64,000 nt of DNA from Pelagerythrobacter sp041912895 (GCF_041912895.1 NZ_JAYSGI010000001.1:372001-436000); one strand, 5' to 3'. Positions 40,577 to 48,768 are shown, counted from the stretch's first letter. Made by a program: numbers and translations. The notes: generated from the sequence alone by a model not told the origin.

Positions 40577-41951
40577 TCCCGTCCTCATGGTCGCCGAGAT
40601 GCAGGCGGCCGAACAGGCGCTGATCGATGCCGGGACCGGCGTCGATGCGCTGATGCAGCGTGCCGGGCGCGGCGCGGCGGAATGGGTCTGGCGGATGGCT
40701 GCCGGAAGGCCGGTCACGGTGTTGTGCGGCCCTGGCAACAATGGCGGTGATGGCTATGTAATCGCAGAGGTTTTGCGCGGGCGCGGGATCGACGTCATGG
40801 TGGTCGCCCCGGTCGAACCGAAGACCGGAGCGGCACAGAACGCGCGTGCGCTCTACGAGGGCGAGATCGTATCCGGAGCCAACGAAAGGCAAGGCGCGTT
40901 ACTGGTCGATTGCCTGTTCGGCAGCGGGCTGACGCGGCCGCTGTCGAACGACCTGCTCGCGCTGCTGACGAAACTCGCCGACCGGCACGGCCAGCGCATC
41001 GCGATCGACCTGCCGAGCGGGGTCGAGAGCGACAGCGGCGCGTTGCTGAACCCCGATCTGCCACGCAACGATCTCACGCTGGCGCTCGGCGCGTGGAAGT
41101 TCGCGCATTGGACGATGCCCGCCAGCGCCACGATGGGCGCGCGGCGGCTGGTCGATATCGGAGTCCGCGATACCGTTGCGGCGGCCACGCTTTCCGCTCG
41201 CCCGCACCTCGATCCGCCTGCGCCCGATGCGCACAAGTATCGCCGGGGGCTGCTCGCGGTCGTCGCCGGGGCGATGCCGGGCGCGGGCCTGCTCGCGGCG
41301 ACGGCGGCGATGCACGGCGGGGCGGGCTACGTGAAGCTGCTCGCCGACCGCTCGCACCCGGCCGTGCCCGCCGCGCTGGTGGTGGACGAGCGGCCGCTGG
41401 CGAAGGCGCTTGGCGACGAGCGGATCGCCGCGCTGCTGATCGGCCCCGGCCTCGGCCGCGATGGTGCGGCCAGGGAGCGCCTTGGTGCCGTGCTGGACTG
41501 TTGCGTGCCGCTGGTGCTCGATGCCGATGCACTCATGCTGCTCGAATGCAGGAAATTCACCGGCGAGGCGCTGGTTACGCCGCACGAAGGCGAATTGGCG
41601 GCGCTGTGCGATACTTTCGGCGTTTCGGGCGAGGGCAAACGCGGCAAGGCACAGGCACTCGCTGCGGCGAGCGGGCTGACGGTGCTGGCCAAGGGGCCGG
41701 ACACCGTGCTCTGCGCGCCCGACGGCACCACGCGGCTGTTCGCACCGGGGCCGAGCTGGCTTTCCACCGCCGGGACGGGCGACGTGCTCGCCGGGATCGC
41801 CGCCAGCCGCTTGGCCACCGGCCTGAGCGCGTTCACCGCCGCCGAGCAAGCCGTGTGGCTCCATCACGAGGCCGCGCGCATCGCGGGTGCCGCATTCACC
41901 GCCAGCGAACTGGCGCAGGCCGTCAAACCCGCCTACGCGCGCTTCCTGTGA
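40563..41951 (+). CDS. nnr: bifunctional NAD(P)H-hydrate epimerase / ADP-dependent (S)-NAD(P)H-hydrate dehydratase
   Basis: A 462-aa metabolite-repair enzyme that restores hydrated NAD(P)HX to NAD(P)H. The N-terminal YjeF_N epimerase domain (residues ~1-205) has 'VLCGPGNNGGDGYVIAEVL' and 'DCLFGSGLTRPL'. The C-terminal ribokinase-like dehydratase domain (~220-460) has 'GAMPGAGLLAATAAMHGGAG', 'LVLDADALMLL', 'LVTPHEGELA' and 'WLSTAGTGDVLAGIAAS'. Both catalytic halves look intact. The start overlaps the lipoprotein gene; the stop overlaps the RNA methyltransferase GTG start. Confidence 0.93.
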   Translation: MPPNNPVLMVAEMQAAEQALIDAGTGVDALMQRAGRGAAEWVWRMAAGRPVTVLCGPGNNGGDGYVIAEVLRGRGIDVMVVAPVEPKTGAAQNARALYEGEIVSGANERQGALLVDCLFGSGLTRPLSNDLLALLTKLADRHGQRIAIDLPSGVESDSGALLNPDLPRNDLTLALGAWKFAHWTMPASATMGARRLVDIGVRDTVAAATLSARPHLDPPAPDAHKYRRGLLAVVAGAMPGAGLLAATAAMHGGAGYVKLLADRSHPAVPAALVVDERPLAKALGDERIAALLIGPGLGRDGAARERLGAVLDCCVPLVLDADALMLLECRKFTGEALVTPHEGELAALCDTFGVSGEGKRGKAQALAAASGLTVLAKGPDTVLCAPDGTTRLFAPGPSWLSTAGTGDVLAGIAASRLATGLSAFTAAEQAVWLHHEAARIAGAAFTASELAQAVKPAYARFL

Positions 41952-43144
41952 CCCAATCATCCGAAATCGTGCGCATCGCCGCGAAGGGCGACGGCGTGAC
42001 GGCGGACGGCCGCCACGTGCCGCGCGCCGCGCCGGGCGACGTGCTGCGCGCCGACGGTACGCTGGCGCCCGGCCAGCATCACATGGCGCCGCCATGCCGT
42101 CACTTCGGTACTTGCGGCGGCTGCCAGCTCCAGCACTGCGACGAGGCCGCGATCGCGCGTTACGTCGCCGAGCGGGTGGCCTTCGCGGCGGAAGGGCAGG
42201 GCGTGGCACTGGGCGCGATGTTCGCGCCGCATCTTTCGCCGCCGCGCAGCCGCCGGCGCTGTTCGCTTCACGCGGCGAGCGCTGGCGGCAAGCCCGTTAT
42301 CGGATTCCGCGAGGCCGGATCGCACCGCGTGGTCGACATGCGCGAGTGCCATATCCTCGCGCCCGAACTGTTCGCGCTGGTCCCCGCGCTGCGCACACTG
42401 TTGGCGCGGCGCAAGGGGCGCTACGCGGTCGATATCGAACTGACGCTGGTGGATCAGGGCGTCGATTGTGCGCTGTCGGGGCTGTCGGTCGAGGGGCTGG
42501 CGGAAACCGAGGAACTGCTCGCCTTCGCGCAAGCCCATGGTCTCGCGCGGCTGACGCTCGATCACGGATACGGGCCGGAACCGATGTGGGAGCCGGAGCC
42601 GGCGACCGTTACGCTCGGCGGGGTGCCGGTGGGCTTCCCAAGCGGTGGTTTCCTGCAAGCGACGGCCGACGGCGAGGCGGCGCTGGCGGCGACGGTGCGC
42701 GAATGGCTGGCAGGCTGCGGCACGGTGGCGGACCTGTTTGCGGGGCTGGGTACGTTCGCCTTCGCGCTGGCGGGGCCGGCGAAAGTGCTGGCGGTCGAGG
42801 CGGCGCGCGATGCGCATCTGGCGTGCAAGGCCGCCGCCGGGCGCGCGGGCAAGCCGGTCCACGCGATGCACCGCGATCTGTTTCGCAATCCGCTCCAGCC
42901 CGAGGAATTGGACCGGTTCGACGCCGTGCTGCTCGATCCGCCCCGCGCCGGCGCGCGCGAGCAAGTGGCGCGGCTGGCCGAGAGCACGGTGGCGCGGATC
43001 GCCTACGTCAGCTGCAACCCGGCGAGCTGGGCGCGGGATGCGGCGCAGCTTGCAGCGGCAGGCTATCGGCTGGAAGCTGCGCGCCCGGTGGGCCAGTTCG
43101 TCTGGTCGACGCATGTGGAACTGGCGAGCCTGTTCGTGCGGTAA
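41948..43144 (+). CDS. TrmA/RlmD-family RNA (uracil-5-)-methyltransferase
   Basis: This 398-aa class I SAM-dependent RNA methyltransferase has a short TRAM-like N-terminus and a 4Fe-4S cysteine motif 'PPCRHFGTCGGCQLQHC', as in RlmC/RlmD. The SAM motif is 'VADLFAGLGTFAFALA'. The motif with the Asp is 'AVLLDPPRAGA'. The catalytic Cys is in 'AYVSCNPASWARD'. The product is probably 5-methyluridine in 23S rRNA, or in tRNA; the sequence alone does not decide. Starts at GTG 41948 overlapping the nnr stop, the last gene of a tightly packed ilvD-lipoprotein-nnr run. A perfect terminator hairpin follows the stop codon. Confidence 0.9.
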   Translation: MTQSSEIVRIAAKGDGVTADGRHVPRAAPGDVLRADGTLAPGQHHMAPPCRHFGTCGGCQLQHCDEAAIARYVAERVAFAAEGQGVALGAMFAPHLSPPRSRRRCSLHAASAGGKPVIGFREAGSHRVVDMRECHILAPELFALVPALRTLLARRKGRYAVDIELTLVDQGVDCALSGLSVEGLAETEELLAFAQAHGLARLTLDHGYGPEPMWEPEPATVTLGGVPVGFPSGGFLQATADGEAALAATVREWLAGCGTVADLFAGLGTFAFALAGPAKVLAVEAARDAHLACKAAAGRAGKPVHAMHRDLFRNPLQPEELDRFDAVLLDPPRAGAREQVARLAESTVARIAYVSCNPASWARDAAQLAAAGYRLEAARPVGQFVWSTHVELASLFVR

Positions 43145-43168
43145 ATCCTCCCCGGCACGGGGAGGATT
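43144..43168. terminator. bidirectional terminator, AATCCTCCCC-type palindrome
   Basis: A 10-bp perfect stem (43144-43153 with 43159-43168) and 5-nt loop sit between the convergent RNA methyltransferase and hydrolase 1 genes. It begins with the last base of the methyltransferase stop codon. It differs from the copy at 30438 by one loop base. Confidence 0.7.
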
Positions 43169-43172
43169 GGCG

Positions 43173-43952
43173 CTAAACTCTCCGCAGCGCCTTCAACAGT
43201 TCCTCGTACAACCAGTCCCGCGCGTGCGGCTCGACATACGCATGGGTCGCGCCGGGGCAGCGGATCACGCGCTCGTCGGTCGCGTCCCAACCGCTAGCGA
43301 AGACCTGCGCGGTGCGATCGGCTTCGGCGAGGAGGATGCGCACCGGGCCATCGAACCCGGCGAGTCCCGCCGCCATGTCCTGTGCGAGCGAGCTGGGGCC
43401 GGCGCGCGGCCGGGCGGCTTTGGCGATGCCACGCGCGAGCTTGCCGATGTTCACACCACCTGTAACAAGCCGGGCGATCTCCTTGGGATTCCTGAGCTTT
43501 TCTGTGTAACGCGCGCGGATCGCATCGGGCGGCGGGGTGTCGTCGGCGCCCTCCTCGATGGTCCACGGGTTGGACAGCACCAGCGCGTCGCAGCCCGCGC
43601 CGCCTGCCAGCATCAGCGCGCTCGCCGCGTCGCAATTGCCGAACGCGACCACGCGGCCCATCTGCGGCGCGATCGCGCGGAAGGCGTCGATCGCGGCGGC
43701 GATATCCTTGCGACTCTTGCGAAAACCCCGGTTCGTGCCCTCGCTGTCGCCCACGCCGCGCCGGTCGAAGCGGAACACCGGAAAGCCGCGCCGGGCGACG
43801 CGCGCGGCGAGCGCGGCCTGCCCGGAAAAGGCACCCGCGCGGATTTCGTTGCCGCCGCTCACCAGCAGCAGCCCGGTGGTGCCCGGCGCGGTGTCGAGCG
43901 TCGCGCCGAGCGTGTCGCCCTCGCATGCGAAGGTCAGCGGCAGGCGGCTCAT
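43173..43952 (-). CDS. hydrolase 1, exosortase A system-associated
   Basis: This 259-aa alpha/beta hydrolase found in XrtA loci has a nucleophile elbow carrying cysteine rather than serine: Cys107 in 'FGNCDAASALML', as in dienelactone-hydrolase-like enzymes. The His is His237 in 'CPGATHAYVEP', and the acid is probably Asp in 'LLAEADRTAQ'. The oxyanion region is 'LLLVSGGNEIRAGA'. Start ATG 43952 overlaps the hydrolase 2 stop (ATGA); a longer frame upstream is out of the family pattern. It is the last gene of the leftward arm of the exopolysaccharide locus. The substrate may be a thioester or ester made by the neighbouring acyl carrier protein pathway, which is inference. Confidence 0.88.
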   Translation of the reverse strand: MSRLPLTFACEGDTLGATLDTAPGTTGLLLVSGGNEIRAGAFSGQAALAARVARRGFPVFRFDRRGVGDSEGTNRGFRKSRKDIAAAIDAFRAIAPQMGRVVAFGNCDAASALMLAGGAGCDALVLSNPWTIEEGADDTPPPDAIRARYTEKLRNPKEIARLVTGGVNIGKLARGIAKAARPRAGPSSLAQDMAAGLAGFDGPVRILLAEADRTAQVFASGWDATDERVIRCPGATHAYVEPHARDWLYEELLKALRRV

Positions 43953-44524
43953 GCGCCGATCCCCGCGACGACGGCGGCAGCGAGCGCCTCGGCCTGAGCG
44001 CGCGATTCGTCCGGCTCGGCGCGCAACCACAGGCCTGCACCGGCAATCTCGAGCGTCGTGAGCGCGCCGTCAGGCTCGCCAGCTTCAAGTTGCGTAAACA
44101 TCGCCGGGCCGAGCGCCCACCCGGCCAATTCGATTCCCTCGGCGCGTGCGGTGGCCTGGATCCCGTCGATCGTCTCTTCGCGCCCCGCCTCGCGCGCGGT
44201 GATGGTCCGCGCGCGCAGCATGGCGCGCAGAATCTGGCGGCCCGCGACCGGGGCATAAGCCCATCCCGGCAGGTCGGATGGCGCGACCAGCGCCCCGCCG
44301 CGCAGCGCCAGCACGTGCGTCGCACCGAAATGCGCGGCGGCGGCGCGGGCGGCCTCGCGCCAGTGTTCGAGCGTCTGGTCGGAAAGCGGCCTCAGGCTTT
44401 CGTTGCATCCGGGCAGGTCGGGCAGCACGGCGTCTATTCCCGCCGCGTCGAGCCGCCGCATAGCTTCCACCGTCAGGCGGCGCAGCTTGTTCGCCTCGTC
44501 GAACAGCGCGGGCAGCACCAGCAC
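43949..44524 (-). CDS. hydrolase 2, exosortase A system-associated (start uncertain)
   Basis: An alpha/beta-hydrolase-like protein of XrtA loci. Starting at the first standard codon (GTG 44524) gives 191 aa and begins 'MLVLPALFDEANKLRRLT', which matches the family's first core strand. The in-frame coding sequence continues upstream without stop to the acyl-carrier-protein gene ('GGGAHDEIALTFGGKRAKR'), which resembles the family N-terminus, but contains no ATG, GTG or TTG. A CTG at 44623 overlaps the ACP stop as CTGA, mirroring the other coupled starts, and would give 224 aa. The expected Ser elbow is replaced by 'LRGGALVA', so it may be non-catalytic. ATGA overlap with hydrolase 1. Confidence 0.75.
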   Translation of the reverse strand: MLVLPALFDEANKLRRLTVEAMRRLDAAGIDAVLPDLPGCNESLRPLSDQTLEHWREAARAAAAHFGATHVLALRGGALVAPSDLPGWAYAPVAGRQILRAMLRARTITAREAGREETIDGIQATARAEGIELAGWALGPAMFTQLEAGEPDGALTTLEIAGAGLWLRAEPDESRAQAEALAAAVVAGIGA

Positions 44525-44619
44525 GCGCTTGGCGCGCTTGCCGCCGAAGGTAAGAGCGATCTCGTCGTGCGCGCCGCCCCCGATCGCGGGGCACGGCCAG
44601 GTGGCGTAGGCAAGCGCGG

Positions 44620-44916
44620 TCAGTTTTTGATCGCCTTGGGCTCGATCACCTTGGCTTCGGCGAAGGCGAGCAGCCCGCCGTAGGTTTCCAGCATCTCGCC
44701 GTCGACGTCATCGTCCTCGATGATGATGCCGAGGCGGTCTTCCATCTCGGTCAACAGGCCCGCGACGGCCATCGAATCGAGTTCGGGCAGGTGGCCGAAC
44801 AGGCCGGTGTCGTTGTCGAAGCCATCGACCCGCGCAGTGTCGAGCCCGAGCACGTCGCCCAGGATGGCGCGCAACTTCGTGTCGATTTCACTGCGGCTTG
44901 GCGCAAGACTGCTCAT
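44620..44916 (-). CDS. acyl carrier protein, exosortase A system-associated
   Basis: A 98-aa carrier protein with phosphopantetheine attachment at Ser48 in 'LPELDSMAVAGLLTEMED'. The D-S-M pattern, the acidic 'IIIEDDDVDGEML' helix and the length fit the ACP family. It is not the fatty-acid AcpP: it has an N-terminal extension and sits in the leftward arm of the XrtA locus. It presumably carries an acyl or aminoacyl intermediate loaded by the acyl-CoA-ligase-like enzyme at 45962 and altered by the PLP decarboxylase. The start is ATG 44916; TTG 44937 is less likely. Its stop touches the hydrolase 2 frame. Confidence 0.92.
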   Translation of the reverse strand: MSSLAPSRSEIDTKLRAILGDVLGLDTARVDGFDNDTGLFGHLPELDSMAVAGLLTEMEDRLGIIIEDDDVDGEMLETYGGLLAFAEAKVIEPKAIKN

Positions 44917-44951
44917 GCCTGGATCATTCCCCTGCAATTCGGCGCGCCGCC

Positions 44952-45932
44952 TTAGCCCCGCGCGCCGCGCTCTGCAAGGCGGTGGGCGAGGCGCTTGGCG
45001 AGCGCTGGCCAGGCACGCGGGCGGCGCGGATCGAGGCAGTCGAGGCGATAGCGCGGGCGGACCGTTTCCATCCAGTCGGCCTTGTAGGCATCGTTGCCGG
45101 TGCCGAAATCGACCAGCGCCACGCGGTCGCGGTCAATCACATGCTCGAACAGCGCGGCGGTGAGCGTGGTGCCGGGGGAAAGATCCTTGCGGCTTTCGCG
45201 GTGCGCGAGCTTGTGGATGTAGGCCGTGCCGCCCTCGACCGTCCAGAACTGCGCGGCGACCGCTTCGCCATCGGCGCGCGCGACCGCAAGGCGGATGCGG
45301 CCGGCCGCGCCCTCTTCCTCGGCGAAGCGGTGGAGCAGGGCGGGATCGCCTTCCTCGGGCTTCCAGCTTTCGGCGTAGATCGCCTCGTAAGCGGCCCAGT
45401 CGGCGGGGTCGAACCGATCACGGATGGTGACGGCGACTTTCTTGCCCTTCCGCTTCAGCGTGGTGCGCATCCGGCCGGGTCGGGCGGACCAGTATTCGGC
45501 GAAGCTGCGGCCGTTCACTTCGAGCACGTGGTTGTAATCGCATTGTTCGCGAACGGTCGACCATCCGGCGGCGCGGAAGGCGCGTTCGAGGCGGGTTGCG
45601 GAGCCGTCTTCGTCCGGCAGGGGCCAGAGCGTGACGCGGTGCGCCTGCGCCTTGAGGTCGCGAGCGAGCGCCGCGAGCAGCCGGTCGCTTTCGGGTCGAT
45701 CGGACGCGAGCGGGCGCCAGGTGAAGCCGTACCAGTTGCGTAGCGGTTCGAGCCGGCCGTTGTTCCTCGTGAGAGGCAGCACCGCACGCGCCTCGCCGTC
45801 CTGCGCAAGCGCGAAAAGTGACGTCATGCCACCGTCCGCCAGAAGCGCGAACCATTCGGGGCGATCGAACGGCGAGCGCGCATCGCCCCCTTGCAAGACG
45901 TTAACCGTGTCGTGATAGCTGATGGCGATCAC
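44952..45932 (-). CDS. GNAT/FemAB-like acyltransferase of the XrtA locus
   Basis: A 326-aa protein with the 'Acetyltransf_6' GNAT-like domain found in cellulose and exopolysaccharide loci (residues ~150-290). 'GRMRTTLKRKGKKVAVTI', 'WKPEEGDPALLHRFAE', 'AAQFWTVEGGTAYIHKLA' and 'LVDFGTGNDAYKADWM' are typical. It would transfer an acyl or aminoacyl group to an amine or hydroxyl. Start GTG 45932 ('VIAISYHDT') has an AAGGGTGAG sequence upstream; the frame could begin earlier at 45983 but that overlaps the divergent ligase gene. It is the first gene of the leftward arm, only 29 bp from the ligase start. Confidence 0.85.
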   Translation of the reverse strand: MIAISYHDTVNVLQGGDARSPFDRPEWFALLADGGMTSLFALAQDGEARAVLPLTRNNGRLEPLRNWYGFTWRPLASDRPESDRLLAALARDLKAQAHRVTLWPLPDEDGSATRLERAFRAAGWSTVREQCDYNHVLEVNGRSFAEYWSARPGRMRTTLKRKGKKVAVTIRDRFDPADWAAYEAIYAESWKPEEGDPALLHRFAEEEGAAGRIRLAVARADGEAVAAQFWTVEGGTAYIHKLAHRESRKDLSPGTTLTAALFEHVIDRDRVALVDFGTGNDAYKADWMETVRPRYRLDCLDPRRPRAWPALAKRLAHRLAERGARG

Positions 45933-45961
45933 AGCGGAACACTCACCCTTTCGAAAGACCC

Positions 45962-47488
45962 ATGGCGCCAGCACCCGACCCACAGCCCCGGCCGCTCGAC
46001 CATCTCGCCGAACGCGGCGCGCCCGACGCGCCTGCGCTGGTGCTGCGCGAGCGCACGCTTAGCCACAAGGACTTAAGAACCCGTGTCGCGCGAATGGCGG
46101 CATGGTTGCAGGCGCGGGTGCCAGAGCACGGCGCGCGGGTGGCGAGCTGGGCGGCGAAGGGCGAGCTGACATGCCTGCTGCCGCTCGCCTGCGCGCGCGC
46201 CGGGCTGGTCCACGTGCCGGTGAACCCTTTACTCAAACGCACACAGGTCGCGCATATCCTTGCCGACAGCGGCGCGGTGCTGCTGTTGGCGACCGAGGCG
46301 CGGCTGGAGACGCTGGAGGCGGGCGACCTGCCCGCCGGGTGCAAGGCGCTAGGCGAGGGTGGGGCACTGGAGGCGATCGAACGCTTCGACGGCGCGCTCG
46401 ACCCGTCGCAGGCCGATCCCGATGAACTGGCGGCGATCCTCTACACCAGCGGATCGACCGGGCGACCCAAGGGCGTGGTGCTCAGCCACGCGAACCTGTG
46501 GCTCGGCGCGGCGAGCGTGGCGCATTATCTCGGGATCGAGAACGACGACGTGACGCTGGCGGTGATGCCGCTGTCGTTCGATTACGGGCAGAACCAGATG
46601 CTCAACACCTGGTATGCGGGCGGCTGCGTGGTGCCGCTCGACTACCTGTTCCCGCGCGATGTGGCCAAGGCCTGCGCGCGGCATGGCGTCACGACGCTGC
46701 CCGCGGTGCCGCCGCTGTGGGTCCAACTGACCGAGATCGACTGGCGGGAAGAAGCGGTAGCGCCGCTGCGACGGCTGACCAACACCGGTGGCGCGCTGAC
46801 CATCGATCTGGTGCGAGATTTGCGGCGTATCTTCCCGCAAGCAAAGCTTTTTCCGATGTACGGACTGACCGAAGCGTTTCGTTCGACCTACCTCGATCCG
46901 GCACTGGTCGACAGCCACCCGACCTCGATGGGCAAGGCGATCCCGTTCGCCGAAATCCTCGTGATCGGCGACGATGGCCACGTGACCGCGCCCGGCGAGG
47001 AAGGCGAGCTCGTCCATTGCGGGCCGCTGGTGGCGCAGGGATATTGGCAGGACGCCGCGCGCACCACCGAGCGCTTCCGGCCGGCGCCTGCGCAGTCGGA
47101 GTACGGCGGAACAGCGGTGTGGTCGGGCGACCGGGTGCGGCGCGACGCGAACGAGCTGCTCTATTTCGTCGGGCGGCGCGATGCGATGATCAAGAGTGCG
47201 GGCAACCGCATCAGCCCGCAGGAGATCGAAGATGCGGCGGTGGCGACCGGACTGGTCGCCGAGGCGGTCGCGCTCGGCGTGGCGGACGAGCGGCTGGGAC
47301 AAGCGGTGCATCTGGTGGTACGCGCGGCTGCGGATGCCGCCGATGCGGAGGTTGCGCTGCCCAGGGCGCTCGCGGCCGACCTGCCGAACTTCATGCAGCC
47401 GAAAGTCATCCACTGGCGCGAGACCATGCCGGTCAATCCCAACGGCAAGCTCGACCGCACCGCGATCGCGCGTGAGGTGGCGGCGTGA
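45962..47488 (+). CDS. acyl-CoA ligase (AMP-forming), exosortase A system-associated
   Basis: A 508-aa ANL-superfamily adenylating enzyme conserved in XrtA loci. Core motifs are 'ILYTSGSTGRPKGVVLSHAN' (P-loop), 'MYGLTEAFRSTYLD' (A5), 'WSGDRVRRD' (A7) and 'MIKSAGNRISPQEIEDA' (A8). The catalytic Lys is in 'NPNGKLDRTAIAREV'. Given the adjacent free-standing acyl carrier protein and the PLP decarboxylase translated from an overlapping start, it may load an amino acid or other carboxylic acid onto the carrier rather than CoA. That is inference. First gene of the rightward arm. Confidence 0.92.
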   Translation: MAPAPDPQPRPLDHLAERGAPDAPALVLRERTLSHKDLRTRVARMAAWLQARVPEHGARVASWAAKGELTCLLPLACARAGLVHVPVNPLLKRTQVAHILADSGAVLLLATEARLETLEAGDLPAGCKALGEGGALEAIERFDGALDPSQADPDELAAILYTSGSTGRPKGVVLSHANLWLGAASVAHYLGIENDDVTLAVMPLSFDYGQNQMLNTWYAGGCVVPLDYLFPRDVAKACARHGVTTLPAVPPLWVQLTEIDWREEAVAPLRRLTNTGGALTIDLVRDLRRIFPQAKLFPMYGLTEAFRSTYLDPALVDSHPTSMGKAIPFAEILVIGDDGHVTAPGEEGELVHCGPLVAQGYWQDAARTTERFRPAPAQSEYGGTAVWSGDRVRRDANELLYFVGRRDAMIKSAGNRISPQEIEDAAVATGLVAEAVALGVADERLGQAVHLVVRAAADAADAEVALPRALAADLPNFMQPKVIHWRETMPVNPNGKLDRTAIAREVAA

Positions 47489-48711
47489 AGCCGCTCGGCC
47501 CGATCCCCGCCGGTTACACGGCGATCGGCGGCGAGCTCGCGATCGGCGGACGCACCGCGAGCGATCTCGTCGCCGAAGCGGGCGAGACGCCGCTGTTCGT
47601 CTATTCGCGCGACCTGCTGCGCGCGCGGGTCGCGGCGCTGCGCGAGGCCATGCCTGCGCGGCTCAAGATACATTTCGCTATCAAGGCAAACCCTTACGCG
47701 CCGATCCTCGAGGAAATGAAAGGTCTGATCGACGGGTTCGACGTCGCTTCGGCGGGCGAACTCGCCCGGGTGCGCGCCGCCGGGATCGCCGCATCGCTGG
47801 TCAGCTTTGCGGGACCGGGCAAACGCGACGGCGAGCTGGAAGCCGCGATTACAGAAGGTTGCACGATCAACCTCGAATCCGCAGGGGAGGCCCGGCGCGC
47901 GCTGGCGATCGGCGAACGGCTCGGCCTGCGCCCCCGGCTGGCGATCCGCGTGAACCCCTCGTTCGAACTGCGCGGTTCGGGCATGAAGATGGGTGGCGGG
48001 GCCAAGCAGTTCGGGATCGACGAGGCGCGCGTGCCCGCCTTGGCGCGTGAGGTGATCGCCGCCGGGGCAGAGTGGTGCGGACTGCATATCTTCACCGGCA
48101 GCCAGGCGCTCGACGCCGAGGCGATCATCGAGACGCAGGCGAACGTGCTCGCGTTGGCCGACCGGCTCACGGGCGAAATCGGCGCGCCGCTGCCCAAGCT
48201 CAACATGGGTGGCGGGTTCGGCATCCCTTATTTCAACGGCGACGCGCCGCTCGACATCGCGGCGGTCGGCGCAGCACTGGCCGAGCGGTTCGCCGACCTG
48301 CCCGAAGCGCTCGCCGAGACCGAGCTGTGCATCGAACTCGGGCGTTATCTCGCGGGCGAGGCGGGCGTCTATCTGACGCGGATCGTCGACCGCAAGGAAA
48401 GCCACGGGCAGACATTCCTGATCACCGACGGCGGGCTGCATCACCAGCTTGCCGCCTCGGGCAATTTCGGCACCGTAGTGCGCCGCAACTACCCGCTCGC
48501 CATCGCCACGCGGTTCGACGCCGCGCCGGAGGAGGAGGCGAGTGTCGTCGGGTGCCTGTGCACCCCGCTCGACCGATTGGCAGACCAGGCGCACCTGCCG
48601 CGGGCCGAAGTCGGCGATCTGGTCGCAGTGTTCTGCGCCGGGGCCTACGGCGCGACCGCCTCGCCCGCCGACTTCCTTGGCCATGGCCCGGCGCGCGAGA
48701 TGCTGGTCTGA
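47485..48711 (+). CDS. PLP-dependent decarboxylase, exosortase A system-associated
   Basis: A 408-aa fold-III (alanine-racemase/LysA-like) decarboxylase. The PLP lysine is in 'HFAIKANPYAPILEEM' near residue 65, the phosphate-binding glycine motif in 'LNMGGGFGIPYFNGD', and the C-terminal 'GCLCTPLDRLADQ' supplies the Cys and Asp of the partner active site. It belongs to the diaminopimelate/ornithine decarboxylase superfamily but is a distinct XrtA-linked subgroup, related in type to decarboxylases acting on ACP-bound amino acids. Starts at GTG 47485 overlapping the ligase stop (GTGA), implying stoichiometric production. Confidence 0.92.
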   Translation: MKPLGPIPAGYTAIGGELAIGGRTASDLVAEAGETPLFVYSRDLLRARVAALREAMPARLKIHFAIKANPYAPILEEMKGLIDGFDVASAGELARVRAAGIAASLVSFAGPGKRDGELEAAITEGCTINLESAGEARRALAIGERLGLRPRLAIRVNPSFELRGSGMKMGGGAKQFGIDEARVPALAREVIAAGAEWCGLHIFTGSQALDAEAIIETQANVLALADRLTGEIGAPLPKLNMGGGFGIPYFNGDAPLDIAAVGAALAERFADLPEALAETELCIELGRYLAGEAGVYLTRIVDRKESHGQTFLITDGGLHHQLAASGNFGTVVRRNYPLAIATRFDAAPEEEASVVGCLCTPLDRLADQAHLPRAEVGDLVAVFCAGAYGATASPADFLGHGPAREMLV

Positions 48712-48751
48712 CGCGTTAACCTTTAGCCCGCCGCCGTCCCGCCGTGGGACA

Positions 48752-48768
48752 GCCCCCGATCGCGGGGC
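48752..48768 (+). terminator. possible hairpin between decarboxylase and export genes
   Basis: GCCCC (48752-48756) pairs with GGGGC (48764-48768) around a CGATCG core. It lies in the 180-bp gap (48712-48891) that also contains TTAACC at 48716-48721. The gap could hold the promoter of the export operon. The hairpin lacks a T run. Confidence 0.25.

Noticed and set aside
48716..48721. CtrA operator upstream of the export operon (TTAACC)
   Set aside because: Only a half-site; a TTAA-N7-TTAA pair is not present there. The same hexamer also occurs within coding sequence near 45901.
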